Positions 18,086-29,128 of a stretch of DNA of 49,586 nucleotides are shown in pieces. This stretch comes from an uncultured Lachnoclostridium sp. (GTDB taxonomy: Bacteria; Bacillota; Clostridia; Lachnospirales; Lachnospiraceae). Made by a program: the position numbers and the translations under genes. Below the pieces are notes generated by a model. That model was not told the origin of the DNA, did no database searches, and worked only from the letters and a program-made list of their open reading frames with translations. Every line of letters begins with the position of its first letter. The stretch's first letter is position 1. Location: NCBI GenBank assembly GCA_947565985.1, contig CANOID010000008.1, positions 1-49,586 of the forward strand, read 5' to 3'.

Positions 18086-18709
18086 GTGGAATCTAAAGAT
18101 TTAGAGAATGATTTACAGCAGGCGGATGCTTCTTCAGAAGACACATCTACTGAGGAAACTTCTTCAGAAGAGACAGCTAAAACAGAGGAAACAGAAGTAG
18201 TTAAAGAAGAAGAGAAGCAGTCCACAGAGAGCAAATTAAAGCGTTTTGGCAAAAAGAAAGACAAAGCTGTTGAAAAGCTTGAAGAAAAGCTTGCTGATTT
18301 AGAAGATAAAAGAGTAAGACAACTGGCAGAGTTTGAGAATTTTAGAAAGAGGTCTGAAAAGGAAAAAGCTCAGATGTTTGAAATCGGAGCAAAAACAGTT
18401 GTAGAGAAAATTCTTCCGGTGATAGATAATTTTGAAAGGGGTCTTGCAGGGATACCTGAGGAAGAAAAGGAAGCACCTTTTGTACAGGGTGTGGAGCTTG
18501 TGTATAAGCAGCTTGTTACTGCGCTTGGTGAGCTTGGAGTACAGCCGATAGAGGCTGTTGGTAAGGAGTTTAACCCTGACTATCACAATGCTGTTATGGC
18601 TGTTGATGATGACTCGCTTGAAAGCGGAACTGTAGCAGAGGAAATGCAAAAGGGTTATATGTATAAAGAAAGCGTAGTAAGACACAGTATGGTAAAAGTC
18701 GTTAATTAA
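18086..18709 (+). CDS. grpE: Nucleotide exchange factor GrpE
   Basis: GrpE releases ADP from DnaK in the chaperone cycle. The 207-residue protein has a very acidic, Ser/Thr-rich N-terminal 60 residues (likely disordered), a long coiled coil (KLEEKLADLEDKRVRQLAEF), and the conserved C-terminal beta domain (LPVIDNFERGL, FNPDYHNAVM, GYMYKESVVRHSMVKV). Start is GTG at 18086, with AGAGGTGG 7 nt upstream. It lies between hrcA and dnaK in the heat-shock operon. Confidence 0.96.
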   Translation: MESKDLENDLQQADASSEDTSTEETSSEETAKTEETEVVKEEEKQSTESKLKRFGKKKDKAVEKLEEKLADLEDKRVRQLAEFENFRKRSEKEKAQMFEIGAKTVVEKILPVIDNFERGLAGIPEEEKEAPFVQGVELVYKQLVTALGELGVQPIEAVGKEFNPDYHNAVMAVDDDSLESGTVAEEMQKGYMYKESVVRHSMVKVVN

Positions 18710-20605
<1,896 letters not shown>

Positions 20606-20645
20606 TTGTGCAGTCAGGGCATGAAAAATTAAGGGAGCAATTTTT

Positions 20646-21821
20646 ATGGCAGATAAAAGAGATTATTATGAAGTCCTCGGCGTAAGCCGAGGGGCTTCTG
20701 ATTCGGAAATTAAATCAGCGTACCGCAAGCTGGCTAAAAAGTACCATCCTGACATTAATCCGGGCGATAAAGATGCTGAATTAAAGTTTAAGGAAGCTTC
20801 TGAAGCTTATGCTGTACTTAGTGATACTGAAAAAAGACAGCAGTACGACCAATTTGGTCATGCTGCGTTTGAAGGTGGCTCTGGGGGCGGAGGCTTTGAT
20901 TTCAGCGGCATGGATGATATTTTTGGAGATATCTTTGGAGATATCTTTGGCGGCTTTTCTGGAGGCGGCTTTGGTGGACGTTCAAGGGCACAAAGCAATG
21001 GACCTATGAAGGGACAGAATGTCCGTACATCAGTTAGGATTACGTTTGAAGAAGCTTGCTTTGGAGTTGAGAAAGAAATAGATATTACATTAAAAGAAGA
21101 GTGTCCTTCCTGCCATGGAACAGGTGCAAAGCCGGGCACATCCCCAGAGACATGTTCAAAGTGTGGTGGCAAAGGGCAGGTTGTATTTACGCAGCAGTCA
21201 TTGTTCGGCATGGTCAGAAATGTCCAGTCATGTCCAGATTGCAGGGGCACAGGCAAAATTATAAAGAGCAAATGTCCAGAATGTAGCGGAAGCGGCTATG
21301 TGAGCAAGCGTAAGAAAATTTCAGTGTCAATCCCTGCTGGAATTGATAATGGGCAGTGTGTAAGAATACGTGACAAAGGTGAGCCGGGTATAAATGGCGG
21401 CGGCAGGGGTGATTTGCTTGTTGAAGTAATTGTGAGCAGGCATCCAATATTCCAGCGTCAAGATAGGGATATATACTCCACTTCACCTATTACATTTGCT
21501 CAGGCAGCACTTGGCGGGGATGTACGCATAAAGACAATAGATGGTGAAGTTATCTATACTGTTAAACCGGGAACACAGAACGATACAAGGGTACGCCTTA
21601 GAAATAAAGGAGTACCATCACTGCGTAATAAACAAGTACGCGGTGACCACTATGTAACTCTTGTTGTTGAAGTTCCAACCCAAATGACACAAGAACAAAA
21701 AGACCTTCTTTTACAGTTTGACAAGGCTATGAATGGGAATGATGATATTTCAACAGAAGATAAGTCAGAAGAAAAATCAGAGGAAAATACTAAAAAGAAA
21801 AAACATAGGTGGAAGAAATAA
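20646..21821 (+). CDS. dnaJ: Co-chaperone DnaJ (Hsp40, type I)
   Basis: DnaJ delivers substrates to DnaK and stimulates its ATPase. The 391-residue protein has all type I parts: J domain with HPD at 34-36, a Gly/Phe-rich segment (with the tandem GDIFGDIFG at about 100), four CxxCxGxG zinc motifs between about 150 and 220 ([32 protein letters not shown]), and the client-binding domain. The C-terminal 30 residues are charged and Lys-rich. It ends the heat-shock operon; a terminator follows within 50 nt. Confidence 0.98.
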   Translation: MADKRDYYEVLGVSRGASDSEIKSAYRKLAKKYHPDINPGDKDAELKFKEASEAYAVLSDTEKRQQYDQFGHAAFEGGSGGGGFDFSGMDDIFGDIFGDIFGGFSGGGFGGRSRAQSNGPMKGQNVRTSVRITFEEACFGVEKEIDITLKEECPSCHGTGAKPGTSPETCSKCGGKGQVVFTQQSLFGMVRNVQSCPDCRGTGKIIKSKCPECSGSGYVSKRKKISVSIPAGIDNGQCVRIRDKGEPGINGGGRGDLLVEVIVSRHPIFQRQDRDIYSTSPITFAQAALGGDVRIKTIDGEVIYTVKPGTQNDTRVRLRNKGVPSLRNKQVRGDHYVTLVVEVPTQMTQEQKDLLLQFDKAMNGNDDISTEDKSEEKSEENTKKKKHRWKK

Positions 21822-21836
21822 ATATATATTTGATTT

Positions 21837-21870
21837 AAAAAGGGATACTAGTAAATGGTATCCCTTTTTT
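21837..21870 (+). terminator. Terminator of the hrcA-grpE-dnaK-dnaJ operon
   Basis: AGGGATAC (21841-21848) pairs with GTATCCCT (21858-21865), extended by AAAA/TTTT, with a run of T on the far side. The A-run on the near side means it may also stop transcription coming from the - strand gene beyond. Confidence 0.9.
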
Positions 21871-21886
21871 TGATATCACTAGATGG

Positions 21887-22327
21887 TTACCAATCTTCAA
21901 CACCCGCAAATGCATCAACAGAGTCTTCATTGGCAAGATTGTCGTCATCGTAATCAGATGGTACTTCAATATTCATATCTTGGTCTTTAAGAAGTGTACG
22001 TATCTGTTCCTGTGTAATACCGGGTTCTTCTTGAACTTTCTTTTTAGAACGTCTAGCAGCAGGAGTTTTTGTTCTCTCATATTCTTTTAGTTTTGCAGTG
22101 GCAAGTATCTCTTCAATTTCATCATCATGGTTATCAATTTCAAATGCTTCTTCTTCATTAAGACACAGATAATACTTAATAATATGACCACTGTACATAG
22201 CAATTTGCTGTACGCCACAGAAATCAGCGTCTCTTTTATATGGAAGGTTGTCATACATTGTTATATGGAAGTCTAATGCTTCATCGTATTTACGACTGAC
22301 TAGTTTTGGCAGATATATATTGCTCAT
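21887..22327 (-). CDS. Small acidic hypothetical protein
   Basis: A 146-residue protein I do not recognise. The first 70 residues look folded (LVSRKYDEALDFHITMYDNL, CGVQQIAMYSGHIIKYYLC); the rest is charged, with a basic patch (ARRSKKK), a short helical segment (ITQEQIRTLLKDQD) and an acidic tail. No signal peptide or membrane segment. The second ATG is chosen as start because AAGGAG lies directly on the first. It has its own promoter on the - strand (22376-22404), divergent from the ABC exporter. A lineage-specific protein is likely. Confidence 0.7.
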   Translation of the reverse strand: MSNIYLPKLVSRKYDEALDFHITMYDNLPYKRDADFCGVQQIAMYSGHIIKYYLCLNEEEAFEIDNHDDEIEEILATAKLKEYERTKTPAARRSKKKVQEEPGITQEQIRTLLKDQDMNIEVPSDYDDDNLANEDSVDAFAGVEDW

Positions 22328-22375
22328 ATGCATCTCCTTTTTTATAATGGTATTTGTGTGCCCCTATTTATATTC

Positions 22376-22404
22376 AGTATACTCTGTTTGTAACTATTAT
22401 TCAA
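22376..22404 (-). promoter_or_regulatory. Promoter of the - strand hypothetical gene
   Basis: On the - strand, -35 TTGAAT (22399-22404 on +), 17-nt spacer, -10 TATACT (22376-22381 on +). It is about 50 nt upstream of the gene start and nearly back-to-back with the exporter promoter. Confidence 0.6.
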
Positions 22405-22418
22405 GAAAAAAAGTTTAT

Positions 22419-22446
22419 TTGACTTTTTAAATTGGTATGATATAAT
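22419..22446 (+). promoter_or_regulatory. Promoter of the ABC exporter genes
   Basis: -35 TTGACT at 22419-22424, 16-nt spacer, perfect -10 TATAAT at 22441-22446. It lies 34 nt before the permease start. Confidence 0.75.
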
Positions 22447-22480
22447 CAGTGGAAGTAAAAAATATTGTTATGGAGTGAAT

Positions 22481-23266
22481 ATGGATATAAAAAAATATAT
22501 TAAGAATTTTTTAAACTACAAGTATTTATTATACGAGCTGGTGAAAAAAAATATAAAATTAAAATACCGTCGTTCTTATTTAGGTATTTTGTGGACGCTG
22601 ATAGAGCCTTTGCTTACTATGATGGTACTTACCCTTGTATTTGGCACACTTTTTGGACGTGATGACCGGACATTTCCTATATATGTACTTTGCGGCAGGC
22701 TTTTATTTTCATTTTTTTCATCGTCAACAAAAGCGGGGCTTAAGGCAGTCAGCGGTAATGCCGCAATGATTAAAAAGGTATATGTGCCTAAGTATATTTA
22801 TGTTATATCATCTATTATCTCTAACTTTGTCACTTTTCTAATTTCACTTATAGTGCTCGTTGGAGTAGGCATAGTTTTAAGGGTGCATCCTACAATTTAT
22901 ATACTACAGGCAGTTATTCCTATAATTATACTACTTGTTATGTCACTTGGTGCAGGACTGTTTCTTGCAACACTCGATGTGTTTTTCAAGGATGTTGAGT
23001 ATATATGGTCAGTAGCTACAATGCTTATAAGTTATGCGTCAGCCATATTTTATCCAACAACAAGGGTAATTGGTACAGGCAATGCGTGGGTTTTTGAAAT
23101 AAATCCGGTGTATATGTGTATAGCTAATTTTCGTAATTCTGTACTATATGGACAGCCGATGAATATAGAGTATTGTGTAAGGTCAGGTGTAGTAGCTGTC
23201 TGTCTTTTAGTAATTGGTGCTGTATTATTTTATAAGAATCAGGATAAGTTTATCCTGCATATTTAG
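22481..23266 (+). CDS. ABC-2 permease, TagG/Wzm-type polymer exporter
   Basis: A 261-residue membrane protein with six predicted transmembrane helices, of the family that exports teichoic acids, O-antigen or other lipid-linked glycans. It has the N-terminal amphipathic segment (KKNIKLKYRRSYLGILWTLI) and later EINPVYMCIANFRN, both typical of the family. The ATG at 22481 is 5 nt after TGGAG; the GTG at 22475 overlaps that site. The ATPase gene follows after 22 nt. No glycosyltransferase genes are adjacent, so the exported polymer is not given by context; the LtaS-like gene downstream suggests a cell-envelope polymer. Confidence 0.88.
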   Translation: MDIKKYIKNFLNYKYLLYELVKKNIKLKYRRSYLGILWTLIEPLLTMMVLTLVFGTLFGRDDRTFPIYVLCGRLLFSFFSSSTKAGLKAVSGNAAMIKKVYVPKYIYVISSIISNFVTFLISLIVLVGVGIVLRVHPTIYILQAVIPIIILLVMSLGAGLFLATLDVFFKDVEYIWSVATMLISYASAIFYPTTRVIGTGNAWVFEINPVYMCIANFRNSVLYGQPMNIEYCVRSGVVAVCLLVIGAVLFYKNQDKFILHI

Positions 23267-23288
23267 TTACTGTTTTTAGGAGGCTGTT

Positions 23289-24029
23289 TTGAAAGAGAAT
23301 GTGGCAATCAGTGTCAAAGATGTGGGTATGCGTTTTAATCTTAATCAAGAGCATGTAGACAATTTAAAAGAGTATTTTATAAAATTATTAAAACGCGATT
23401 TGAAATACAATGAATTCTGGGCATTGAAAGGAATAAATTTTGAAATAAAAAGAGGTGAAAGGCTTGGAGTGCTTGGGCTTAACGGTTCAGGCAAAAGTAC
23501 TTTGTTAAAAGTGGTATCAGGGGTACTTAGACCATCTACTGGAATAGTAAGGACACGAGGTGTATTAGCACCACTTCTTGAACTGGGTGCGGGTTTTTCT
23601 CCACAGTACACAGGCAGGGAAAATATATACTTGTATGGGGCTGTACTTGGATACAATAAGAAGTTCCTTGATGAAAAATTTGATGAAATAGTAGATTTTT
23701 CAGGACTTGGAGAATTTATAGAAGTTCCTATAAAAAATTATTCATCAGGTATGAAGTCGAGACTTGGCTTTTCGATAGCGACTATAGTTGAACCTGATAT
23801 ACTTATACTTGATGAAGTGTTATCAGTTGGTGATAAGAAATTTCGTACTAAATGTGAAAAAAAAATTATGACTATGTTCGACAGGGGAGTTACAGTGCTT
23901 TTCGTATCACACTCATTAGAACAAGTACAAAGGCTTTGTAATAAGGCTATTATACTAGACAGCGGCAGACTTGTTGCACATGGACCAGTGGATAAGGTGG
24001 CTAGAATTTATAAAAATATGACAGATTAA
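23289..24029 (+). CDS. ABC ATPase, TagH/Wzt-type polymer exporter
   Basis: The 246-residue ATPase partner of the permease. It has Walker A (GLNGSGKST at 63-71), signature YSSGMKSRLGFS, and Walker B DILILDEVLSVGD, with the short N-terminal extension and FVSHSLEQVQRLC typical of the TagH/Wzt group. It lacks the C-terminal carbohydrate-binding domain of longer Wzt proteins. Start is TTG at 23289, 5 nt after a perfect AGGAGG; no ATG fits. Confidence 0.92.
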   Translation: MKENVAISVKDVGMRFNLNQEHVDNLKEYFIKLLKRDLKYNEFWALKGINFEIKRGERLGVLGLNGSGKSTLLKVVSGVLRPSTGIVRTRGVLAPLLELGAGFSPQYTGRENIYLYGAVLGYNKKFLDEKFDEIVDFSGLGEFIEVPIKNYSSGMKSRLGFSIATIVEPDILILDEVLSVGDKKFRTKCEKKIMTMFDRGVTVLFVSHSLEQVQRLCNKAIILDSGRLVAHGPVDKVARIYKNMTD

Positions 24030-24097
24030 CATCACAACCTGTTAAAAAAACTTTAAGAATATTCCAGTTGTTTTACACTTTCATTTTTTTTAATAAG

Positions 24098-24106
24098 TGG
24101 TATAAT
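24098..24106 (+). promoter_or_regulatory. Extended -10 promoter of the LtaS-like gene
   Basis: TGGTATAAT at 24098-24106 is an extended -10 (TGnTATAAT). A good -35 is missing at the expected distance. It is about 50 nt upstream of the gene start. Confidence 0.55.
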
Positions 24107-24158
24107 GTTTGATGTAAATGCCGGTAATGTAACAATTAGCATTATAATGAGGTGATAT

Positions 24159-26207
24159 ATGTTGGACATAATGGATAAACGTAAAATAATCAAACATACT
24201 GTGATTTACCTAATAACAGCATTGCTTCTTGGACTTGTAATAGAAGCATTGAACCGCAAGTCTTTGCTCTCTGGGCTTGGATATATGGTGGATAGTCCAT
24301 TGTTATTTTGTTTTAATGTACTAATAATACTTCTTACATTATCTTTTGCACTGTTTTTTAAAAGGGAGATATTTGTATTTGTTTCTATTTCAACGGTGTG
24401 GCTTTTATTTGGAATAGTTAATTATATAATACTACATTTTAGGGTGACACCTTTTTCGGCAGTTGATTTTATGCTTATAAAAAGTGCAATCAGTGTTTCA
24501 GGACACTATTTTAGCGCTTTAAATATTGCAATGTTAGTAGTTGCATTGTGTTTAGTGGTTTTTTTGATGGCGTGTCTTTATAAAAAAGCTCCATACCACA
24601 GGTACAGAAATCATAAACGTTTAATTTTTTCATGTATTCCAGTAATTATGATTACATTTGTAATTATGTTTATAAAAAGCTCAAGCAGTTCTGTACAGGC
24701 ACTTTCTACTAACTATACGAACATTTCAGAAGCATATGAAAACTATGGCTTTGTGTACTGTTTTACAAATAGTTTGCTTGACACTGGTATAGCAAGACCA
24801 GAAGACTACAGTGAAGAGTCTGTTAAAAATTTAACAAACAGTATTAAAAAAGAAGAAAACAGTATTGTCTGTGATGAAAAACCCAATATAATATTTATAC
24901 AGCTTGAGTCGTTTTTTGATGTGGACTATGTAAAAGGACTTAAGTGCAGCAGTGACCCATTGCCAGTGTTTCATTCACTGCAAAAAAATTATTCAAGTGG
25001 GCTTATAACTGTGCCTACAGTGGGTGCTGGCACTGTAAATACTGAATTTGAGATACTTACGGGTATGCGTCAGCACGATTTTGGCGTGTGCGAATATCCA
25101 TACAAGACTATTTTAAAAAGTAAAACATCTGAGAGCATATGTAATGACCTTGCAAATCTTGGATACATAAGTCACAGTGTACACAATAATGATGGGACAT
25201 TTTATGGAAGAAATATAGTGTTTTCAAGCCTTGGATTTGATACATTTACTCCTATGGAATATATGAACGGCATTACTGAAAATGACAACGGTTGGGCGAA
25301 CGATGATATACTTGTTGATGAGATAATAAAGACACTTGATTCAACTAAAGGTCCTGACTTTACGTTTGGTATTACAGTGCAGAGTCATGGTAAATATGAT
25401 GTTGTGACAGATAAAAAATATCCGTTGTCTGTATTAGGTGTACCAGAAGGCATGGAGCAGCAGTATACTTATTATGTAAATCAGATTGCAGAAGTTGATA
25501 ACATGATAGGCAATCTTATAAAGAAGCTTAAAAAACGTGATGAAAATACTATTCTTGTTCTTTATGGTGACCACCTGCCGAGCCTTGAATTAAGTGCTTC
25601 TGAGCTAAAAAATAACAATTTATACCAGACACAGTATGTCACATGGAATAATTTTGGACTTGAGAAACAAGATAGAAACCTTGCATCATATCAGCTTTAT
25701 CCATATATATTAGACAAACTGGGCATACACGAAGGGATTATTACAAAATACCACCAGCAGAAGGAATCTTTAACCAGTTATCTTGAAGGGCTTTCAACGC
25801 TTTCATATGACCTTTTATATGGAGAAAATTATGCATACAATGGTATGGCACCATTTGTTGCCTCTGATTTACAGATGGGTATTGAAAAGATTGCAATAAA
25901 AGATGTACAGGCAGATAATGAGGGATATGTTGTAACTGGAACAGGTTTTACGCCATACTCAGTTGTTTACTTTAATGGTGATGCACTTGACACAGAATGG
26001 ATTGACAGCAGACATTTAAAAATTCCAAACAGTGAGGATTTAGATTTTGATACTTATGAAGATGAGACTGAAGGTGAGAATAACAATGACGAAGAAGATG
26101 CAGATGAATATGAAGTAAATGCATTTGTTATAAAGACTATTAATAAAGATGGTGTTATTTTAAGTATAAGTGAACCTGTTTTGTATACAAATACATCACT
26201 ATCATAG
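24159..26207 (+). CDS. LtaS-like sulfatase-fold membrane protein (phosphoglycerol transferase family)
   Basis: A 682-residue protein with about five N-terminal membrane helices (up to residue 172) and an extracellular sulfatase-fold domain from about 241 (PNIIFIQLESFFDV) to 520. The metal ligand Glu250, the nucleophile region GAGTVNTEFE with Thr292, VQSHGKYD and LYGDHLPS are all present, as in LtaS, which moves glycerol-phosphate from phosphatidylglycerol. The last 100 or so residues look like a small beta domain (VTGTGFTPYSVVYFNGD) interrupted by an acidic stretch, not part of ordinary LtaS. The exact donor and acceptor cannot be told. GAGGTG lies 4 nt before the ATG. Confidence 0.85.
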   Translation: MLDIMDKRKIIKHTVIYLITALLLGLVIEALNRKSLLSGLGYMVDSPLLFCFNVLIILLTLSFALFFKREIFVFVSISTVWLLFGIVNYIILHFRVTPFSAVDFMLIKSAISVSGHYFSALNIAMLVVALCLVVFLMACLYKKAPYHRYRNHKRLIFSCIPVIMITFVIMFIKSSSSSVQALSTNYTNISEAYENYGFVYCFTNSLLDTGIARPEDYSEESVKNLTNSIKKEENSIVCDEKPNIIFIQLESFFDVDYVKGLKCSSDPLPVFHSLQKNYSSGLITVPTVGAGTVNTEFEILTGMRQHDFGVCEYPYKTILKSKTSESICNDLANLGYISHSVHNNDGTFYGRNIVFSSLGFDTFTPMEYMNGITENDNGWANDDILVDEIIKTLDSTKGPDFTFGITVQSHGKYDVVTDKKYPLSVLGVPEGMEQQYTYYVNQIAEVDNMIGNLIKKLKKRDENTILVLYGDHLPSLELSASELKNNNLYQTQYVTWNNFGLEKQDRNLASYQLYPYILDKLGIHEGIITKYHQQKESLTSYLEGLSTLSYDLLYGENYAYNGMAPFVASDLQMGIEKIAIKDVQADNEGYVVTGTGFTPYSVVYFNGDALDTEWIDSRHLKIPNSEDLDFDTYEDETEGENNNDEEDADEYEVNAFVIKTINKDGVILSISEPVLYTNTSLS

Positions 26208-26230
26208 TAGAATATATTATATGTAGAAGG

Positions 26231-26273
26231 AAGTCATACTTTGCCGAAAGACAGAGGATGACTTTTCTTTTTG
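26231..26273 (+). terminator. Terminator after the LtaS-like gene
   Basis: AAGTCAT (26231-26237) pairs with ATGACTT (26258-26264); an inner CTTT/AAAG pair caps it, and TTTCTTTTT follows. Confidence 0.75.
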
Positions 26274-26283
26274 TATACTATAC

Positions 26284-26317
26284 TTTGACATTATTCGTAC
26301 AGAATTTTATGTATACT
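26284..26317 (+). promoter_or_regulatory. Probable spoIIG promoter with Spo0A box
   Basis: TTGACA at 26285-26290 and TATACT at 26312-26317 are 21 nt apart, too far for an ordinary sigma-A promoter. The spoIIG promoter of Bacillus subtilis has the same peculiarity (22 nt) and is driven by Spo0A~P bound beside the -35. TTTGACA (26284-26290) read on the other strand is TGTCAAA, which fits a Spo0A box, and a weaker TTCGTAC follows 10 bp later. It lies 48 nt before spoIIGA. Confidence 0.55.
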
Positions 26318-26365
26318 ATCTTTATACAACAGATAATAGTTTCTGGATAAGAAAGAAGGCAAGGT

Positions 26366-27157
26366 ATGACAGTCTGTTTTTATGCAGATTTATATTTCAT
26401 TCTCAATTTCATTATGAACTGGTTTTTACTGTATATTACAGCATGGTGGCTGCATGAACCCTCCCATAACAAAAGGTGGGTACTTTTGTCTGCTGCTTGT
26501 GCTATCTTTTCGGTAATTTGTACTAGTTATAATTTTAAACTACCAATAAATATTCTGGCTCTTACAGAACTTGTAGTTTTAATCTGGCAGGCATACAGAC
26601 CAGAAAATTTAAAGAAGTTTATAACAGAGTTTATAACTTATATATCTTTATCAGCATTTACGGCGGGAATGATTTTTATGCTCAAAGAAGTTTTTGCGAA
26701 AAGACATTTTTCCTTGTTATTTTTACTTTTATCGGTTTTTATACTTTTTATATTATTTCGTTTTTTAAGGGTTTCTATTGCTGTACAGGATTTAAAACGA
26801 AAAAGTGTAGTAAATGCTATACTGGTACATAATGGTAAAACACAGGAAATAAAAGCACTTTATGACACTGGCAACCATCTTGTAAGCCCATATACTGGTG
26901 AACCAGTAGCCGTAATCTCAAGAGATTTATCAGAGTGGGCAGAACTTTCAAAAAGTGCAGCTCCGCTTTTAATACCATATCATTCAATAGGCGGAAGCGG
27001 TCTGCTTGAAGCATACAGACTTGATATACTTAAATTCCAGGATGGAAGTACAAAAAAGAATTTTTTAGCTGCGGTAAGTGATAATATTTGCACAGATAAA
27101 GAAATACAGATTATTTTAAATAATCAGACTATGGCGAAAGGAGAATACAATGCTTAA
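26366..27157 (+). CDS. spoIIGA: Sigma-E processing peptidase SpoIIGA
   Basis: A membrane aspartic protease that removes the pro-sequence of sigma-E in the mother cell after a signal from the forespore (SpoIIR). The 263-residue protein has five N-terminal membrane helices and a C-terminal soluble domain with the catalytic motif [18 protein letters not shown]. It overlaps sigE by 8 nt, which gives tight coupling of protease and substrate, the normal order in spore formers. Confidence 0.95.
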   Translation: MTVCFYADLYFILNFIMNWFLLYITAWWLHEPSHNKRWVLLSAACAIFSVICTSYNFKLPINILALTELVVLIWQAYRPENLKKFITEFITYISLSAFTAGMIFMLKEVFAKRHFSLLFLLLSVFILFILFRFLRVSIAVQDLKRKSVVNAILVHNGKTQEIKALYDTGNHLVSPYTGEPVAVISRDLSEWAELSKSAAPLLIPYHSIGGSGLLEAYRLDILKFQDGSTKKNFLAAVSDNICTDKEIQIILNNQTMAKGEYNA

Positions 27158-27890
27158 AATATCAATGTCAAACAGGTTTCAGTTTAGGATGATGCCAGAG
27201 TTTAGAGGCTTATTCTGGCCACATAATAGTGGTGATATCCATTATATTGGAGGTGCGGAGATACTCCCAGCACCATTTACTATAGATGAGGAAAAAAAGA
27301 TTTTAAATAAGCTTGGCGGCTCCGAGGATCAGTTAGCAAGGAGCAGTTTGATAGAGCATAATCTACGTCTTGTTGTATATATAGCAAAGAAGTTTGATAA
27401 TACAGGAGTTGGAGTTGAGGACCTAATTTCTATAGGTACAATTGGGCTTATAAAAGCTATTAACACATTTAACCCCTTAAAAAATATAAAGCTTGCTACA
27501 TATGCTTCAAGATGTATAGAAAATGAAATTTTAATGTATTTAAGAAGGAACAGTAAAATTAAGCTTGAAGTGTCAATAGATGAACCTCTAAATGTGGATT
27601 GGGACGGCAATGAACTGTTGCTTTCTGACATCCTTGGAACCGATGAAAATGTCATTTCTAAGAACCTTGAGGATGAAGTTGACAAGAGGCTTTTAAGGAT
27701 GGCTCTTGATAAGCTCAGCGAGCGTGAGAGAGTTATAATAGAGATGAGATTTGGCATAAATACTAAGGACGGCAAAGAACGCACACAGAAAGAGGTCGCC
27801 GACATTATGGGTATTTCCCAGTCGTACATATCAAGACTTGAGAAAAAGATTATGAAAAGACTTAAAAAGGAAATAATGAAAATGGAATAA
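27150..27890 (+). CDS. sigE: RNA polymerase sigma-E precursor (sporulation, mother cell)
   Basis: The early mother-cell sporulation sigma factor, made as an inactive precursor. The 246-residue protein has an N-terminal pro-region of about 30 residues before [12 protein letters not shown], which matches the cleavage area of Bacillus pro-sigma-E. Region 2 ([28 protein letters not shown]) and region 4 ([30 protein letters not shown]) are complete. RBS AAAGGAG lies within the end of spoIIGA. sigG follows after 58 nt. Confidence 0.97.
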   Translation: MLKISMSNRFQFRMMPEFRGLFWPHNSGDIHYIGGAEILPAPFTIDEEKKILNKLGGSEDQLARSSLIEHNLRLVVYIAKKFDNTGVGVEDLISIGTIGLIKAINTFNPLKNIKLATYASRCIENEILMYLRRNSKIKLEVSIDEPLNVDWDGNELLLSDILGTDENVISKNLEDEVDKRLLRMALDKLSERERVIIEMRFGINTKDGKERTQKEVADIMGISQSYISRLEKKIMKRLKKEIMKME

Positions 27891-27948
27891 GATTTTGTTT
27901 TTGGTAAATCCTACTTTATATAGCTTAGTCACAGTATGGAGGATAAAG

Positions 27949-28725
27949 ATGGCAATGTATAAAGTAGAAATCTGTGGTGTAAACACAGCGAAGTTACCAC
28001 TCCTTACAGATGAAGAAAAGAAGGAGCTTTTTCAAAAGATACAAAAAGGTGACAAGAAAGCAAGGGAAGATTTTATTAAGGGTAATCTTAGGCTTGTTTT
28101 AAGTATAATACAGAGATTTTCAAATTCGGGTGAAAATATTGATGATTTATTCCAGATAGGCTGCATAGGGCTTATGAAGGCAATAGACCATTTTGATGTG
28201 ACATTAAATGTTAAGTTTTCTACTTATGCTGTACCAATGATAATCGGCGAAATCAGGCGATATTTGCGTGATAATAACAGTATTCGTGTAAGTCGTTCTA
28301 TACGTGATACAGCATATAAGGCTATTTATACTAAAGAACTTATGATGAAGAAAAGTGATAAAGAGCCTACGGTTGAGGAAATTGCAGAAAAATTAGATGT
28401 GGAACCAGAGGATATAGTTTATGCACTTGATGCAATACAAAGCCCAGTTTCTTTATACGAACCAGTGTATGCAGAAAGCGGTGACACTCTTTATATTATG
28501 GACCAGATAAGCGATAAGAAAAACAAGGAAGATAACTGGATAGAAGAGATATCATTAAAAGCAGCGGTAAATCGTCTGTCCGACAGGGAACACAAGATTA
28601 TTAATATGAGGTATTTTGAAGGTAAGACACAGATGGAGGTGGCAGAAGAAATAAATATTTCACAGGCACAGGTAAGTCGCTTGGAAAAAAAGGCTTTGCG
28701 CTCAATGAGGAATTATTTGGGATAG
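27949..28725 (+). CDS. sigG: RNA polymerase sigma-G (sporulation, forespore)
   Basis: The late forespore sigma factor. The 258-residue protein matches SigG along its length (KVEICGVNTAKLPLL, RLVLSIIQRFSNSGE, VKFSTYAVPMIIGEIRRYLR, GKTQMEVAEEINISQAQVSR). The opening VEICGV is diagnostic against SigF. The ATG at 27949 is 6 nt after TGGAGG; the open frame begins 54 nt earlier without an RBS. I see no clear sigma-F/G promoter upstream, so read-through from sigE is possible. Confidence 0.96.
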   Translation: MAMYKVEICGVNTAKLPLLTDEEKKELFQKIQKGDKKAREDFIKGNLRLVLSIIQRFSNSGENIDDLFQIGCIGLMKAIDHFDVTLNVKFSTYAVPMIIGEIRRYLRDNNSIRVSRSIRDTAYKAIYTKELMMKKSDKEPTVEEIAEKLDVEPEDIVYALDAIQSPVSLYEPVYAESGDTLYIMDQISDKKNKEDNWIEEISLKAAVNRLSDREHKIINMRYFEGKTQMEVAEEINISQAQVSRLEKKALRSMRNYLG

Positions 28726-28785
28726 GGAAACATATATTGTAGGGAGTATTAAAAAAAGCAGGCTGTTATAGCCACGGGTGCTTGG

Positions 28786-29049
28786 ATGAGGGTATGCGAG
28801 CTTAGAGAAAAGGAAGTAATAAATGTCTGTGACGGGGAAAGGCTTGGAAATGTCTGCGATGTAGATTTTGACGTAAAAACAGGGCGAATTTGCAACCTGA
28901 TTATTCCGGGGCCATGTAAGATATTTGGAATACTAGGACGTGACCATGAATATATTATTCCATATGAGTGTGTTAAAAGAATTGGAACAGATGTTATTCT
29001 TGTAGAAGTTGAAATCGAAAAATGTCTCCAAAAATGTAAATTTGAATAA
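28786..29049 (+). CDS. YlmC/YmxH-family sporulation protein (PRC-barrel)
   Basis: An 87-residue PRC-barrel protein (MRVCELREKEVINV, LGNVCDVDFD, GRICNLIIPGP, DHEYIIPYECVKRIG) of the family found next to sigG or in sporulation regulons. Two cysteines near the end (KCLQKCKFE) are unusual. No clear ribosome binding site is seen before the ATG. Molecular role unknown. Confidence 0.85.
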   Translation: MRVCELREKEVINVCDGERLGNVCDVDFDVKTGRICNLIIPGPCKIFGILGRDHEYIIPYECVKRIGTDVILVEVEIEKCLQKCKFE

Positions 29050-29063
29050 GGAAAGTTATAATC

Positions 29064-29092
29064 TTGCAAATAGGATATTTATAGGTTATTAT
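29064..29092 (+). promoter_or_regulatory. Promoter of nrdR
   Basis: -35 TTGCAA at 29064-29069, 17-nt spacer, -10 TATTAT at 29087-29092, 36 nt before the nrdR start. Confidence 0.6.
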
Positions 29093-29128
29093 TAAGAAAA
29101 AAATATCAAGGTGAAAGGTGGGTAAATT

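Noticed and set aside
20918-20950. Tandem repeat in dnaJ (GGAGATATCTTT twice)
   Set aside because: It encodes the normal Gly/Phe-rich linker; such repeats are common there.
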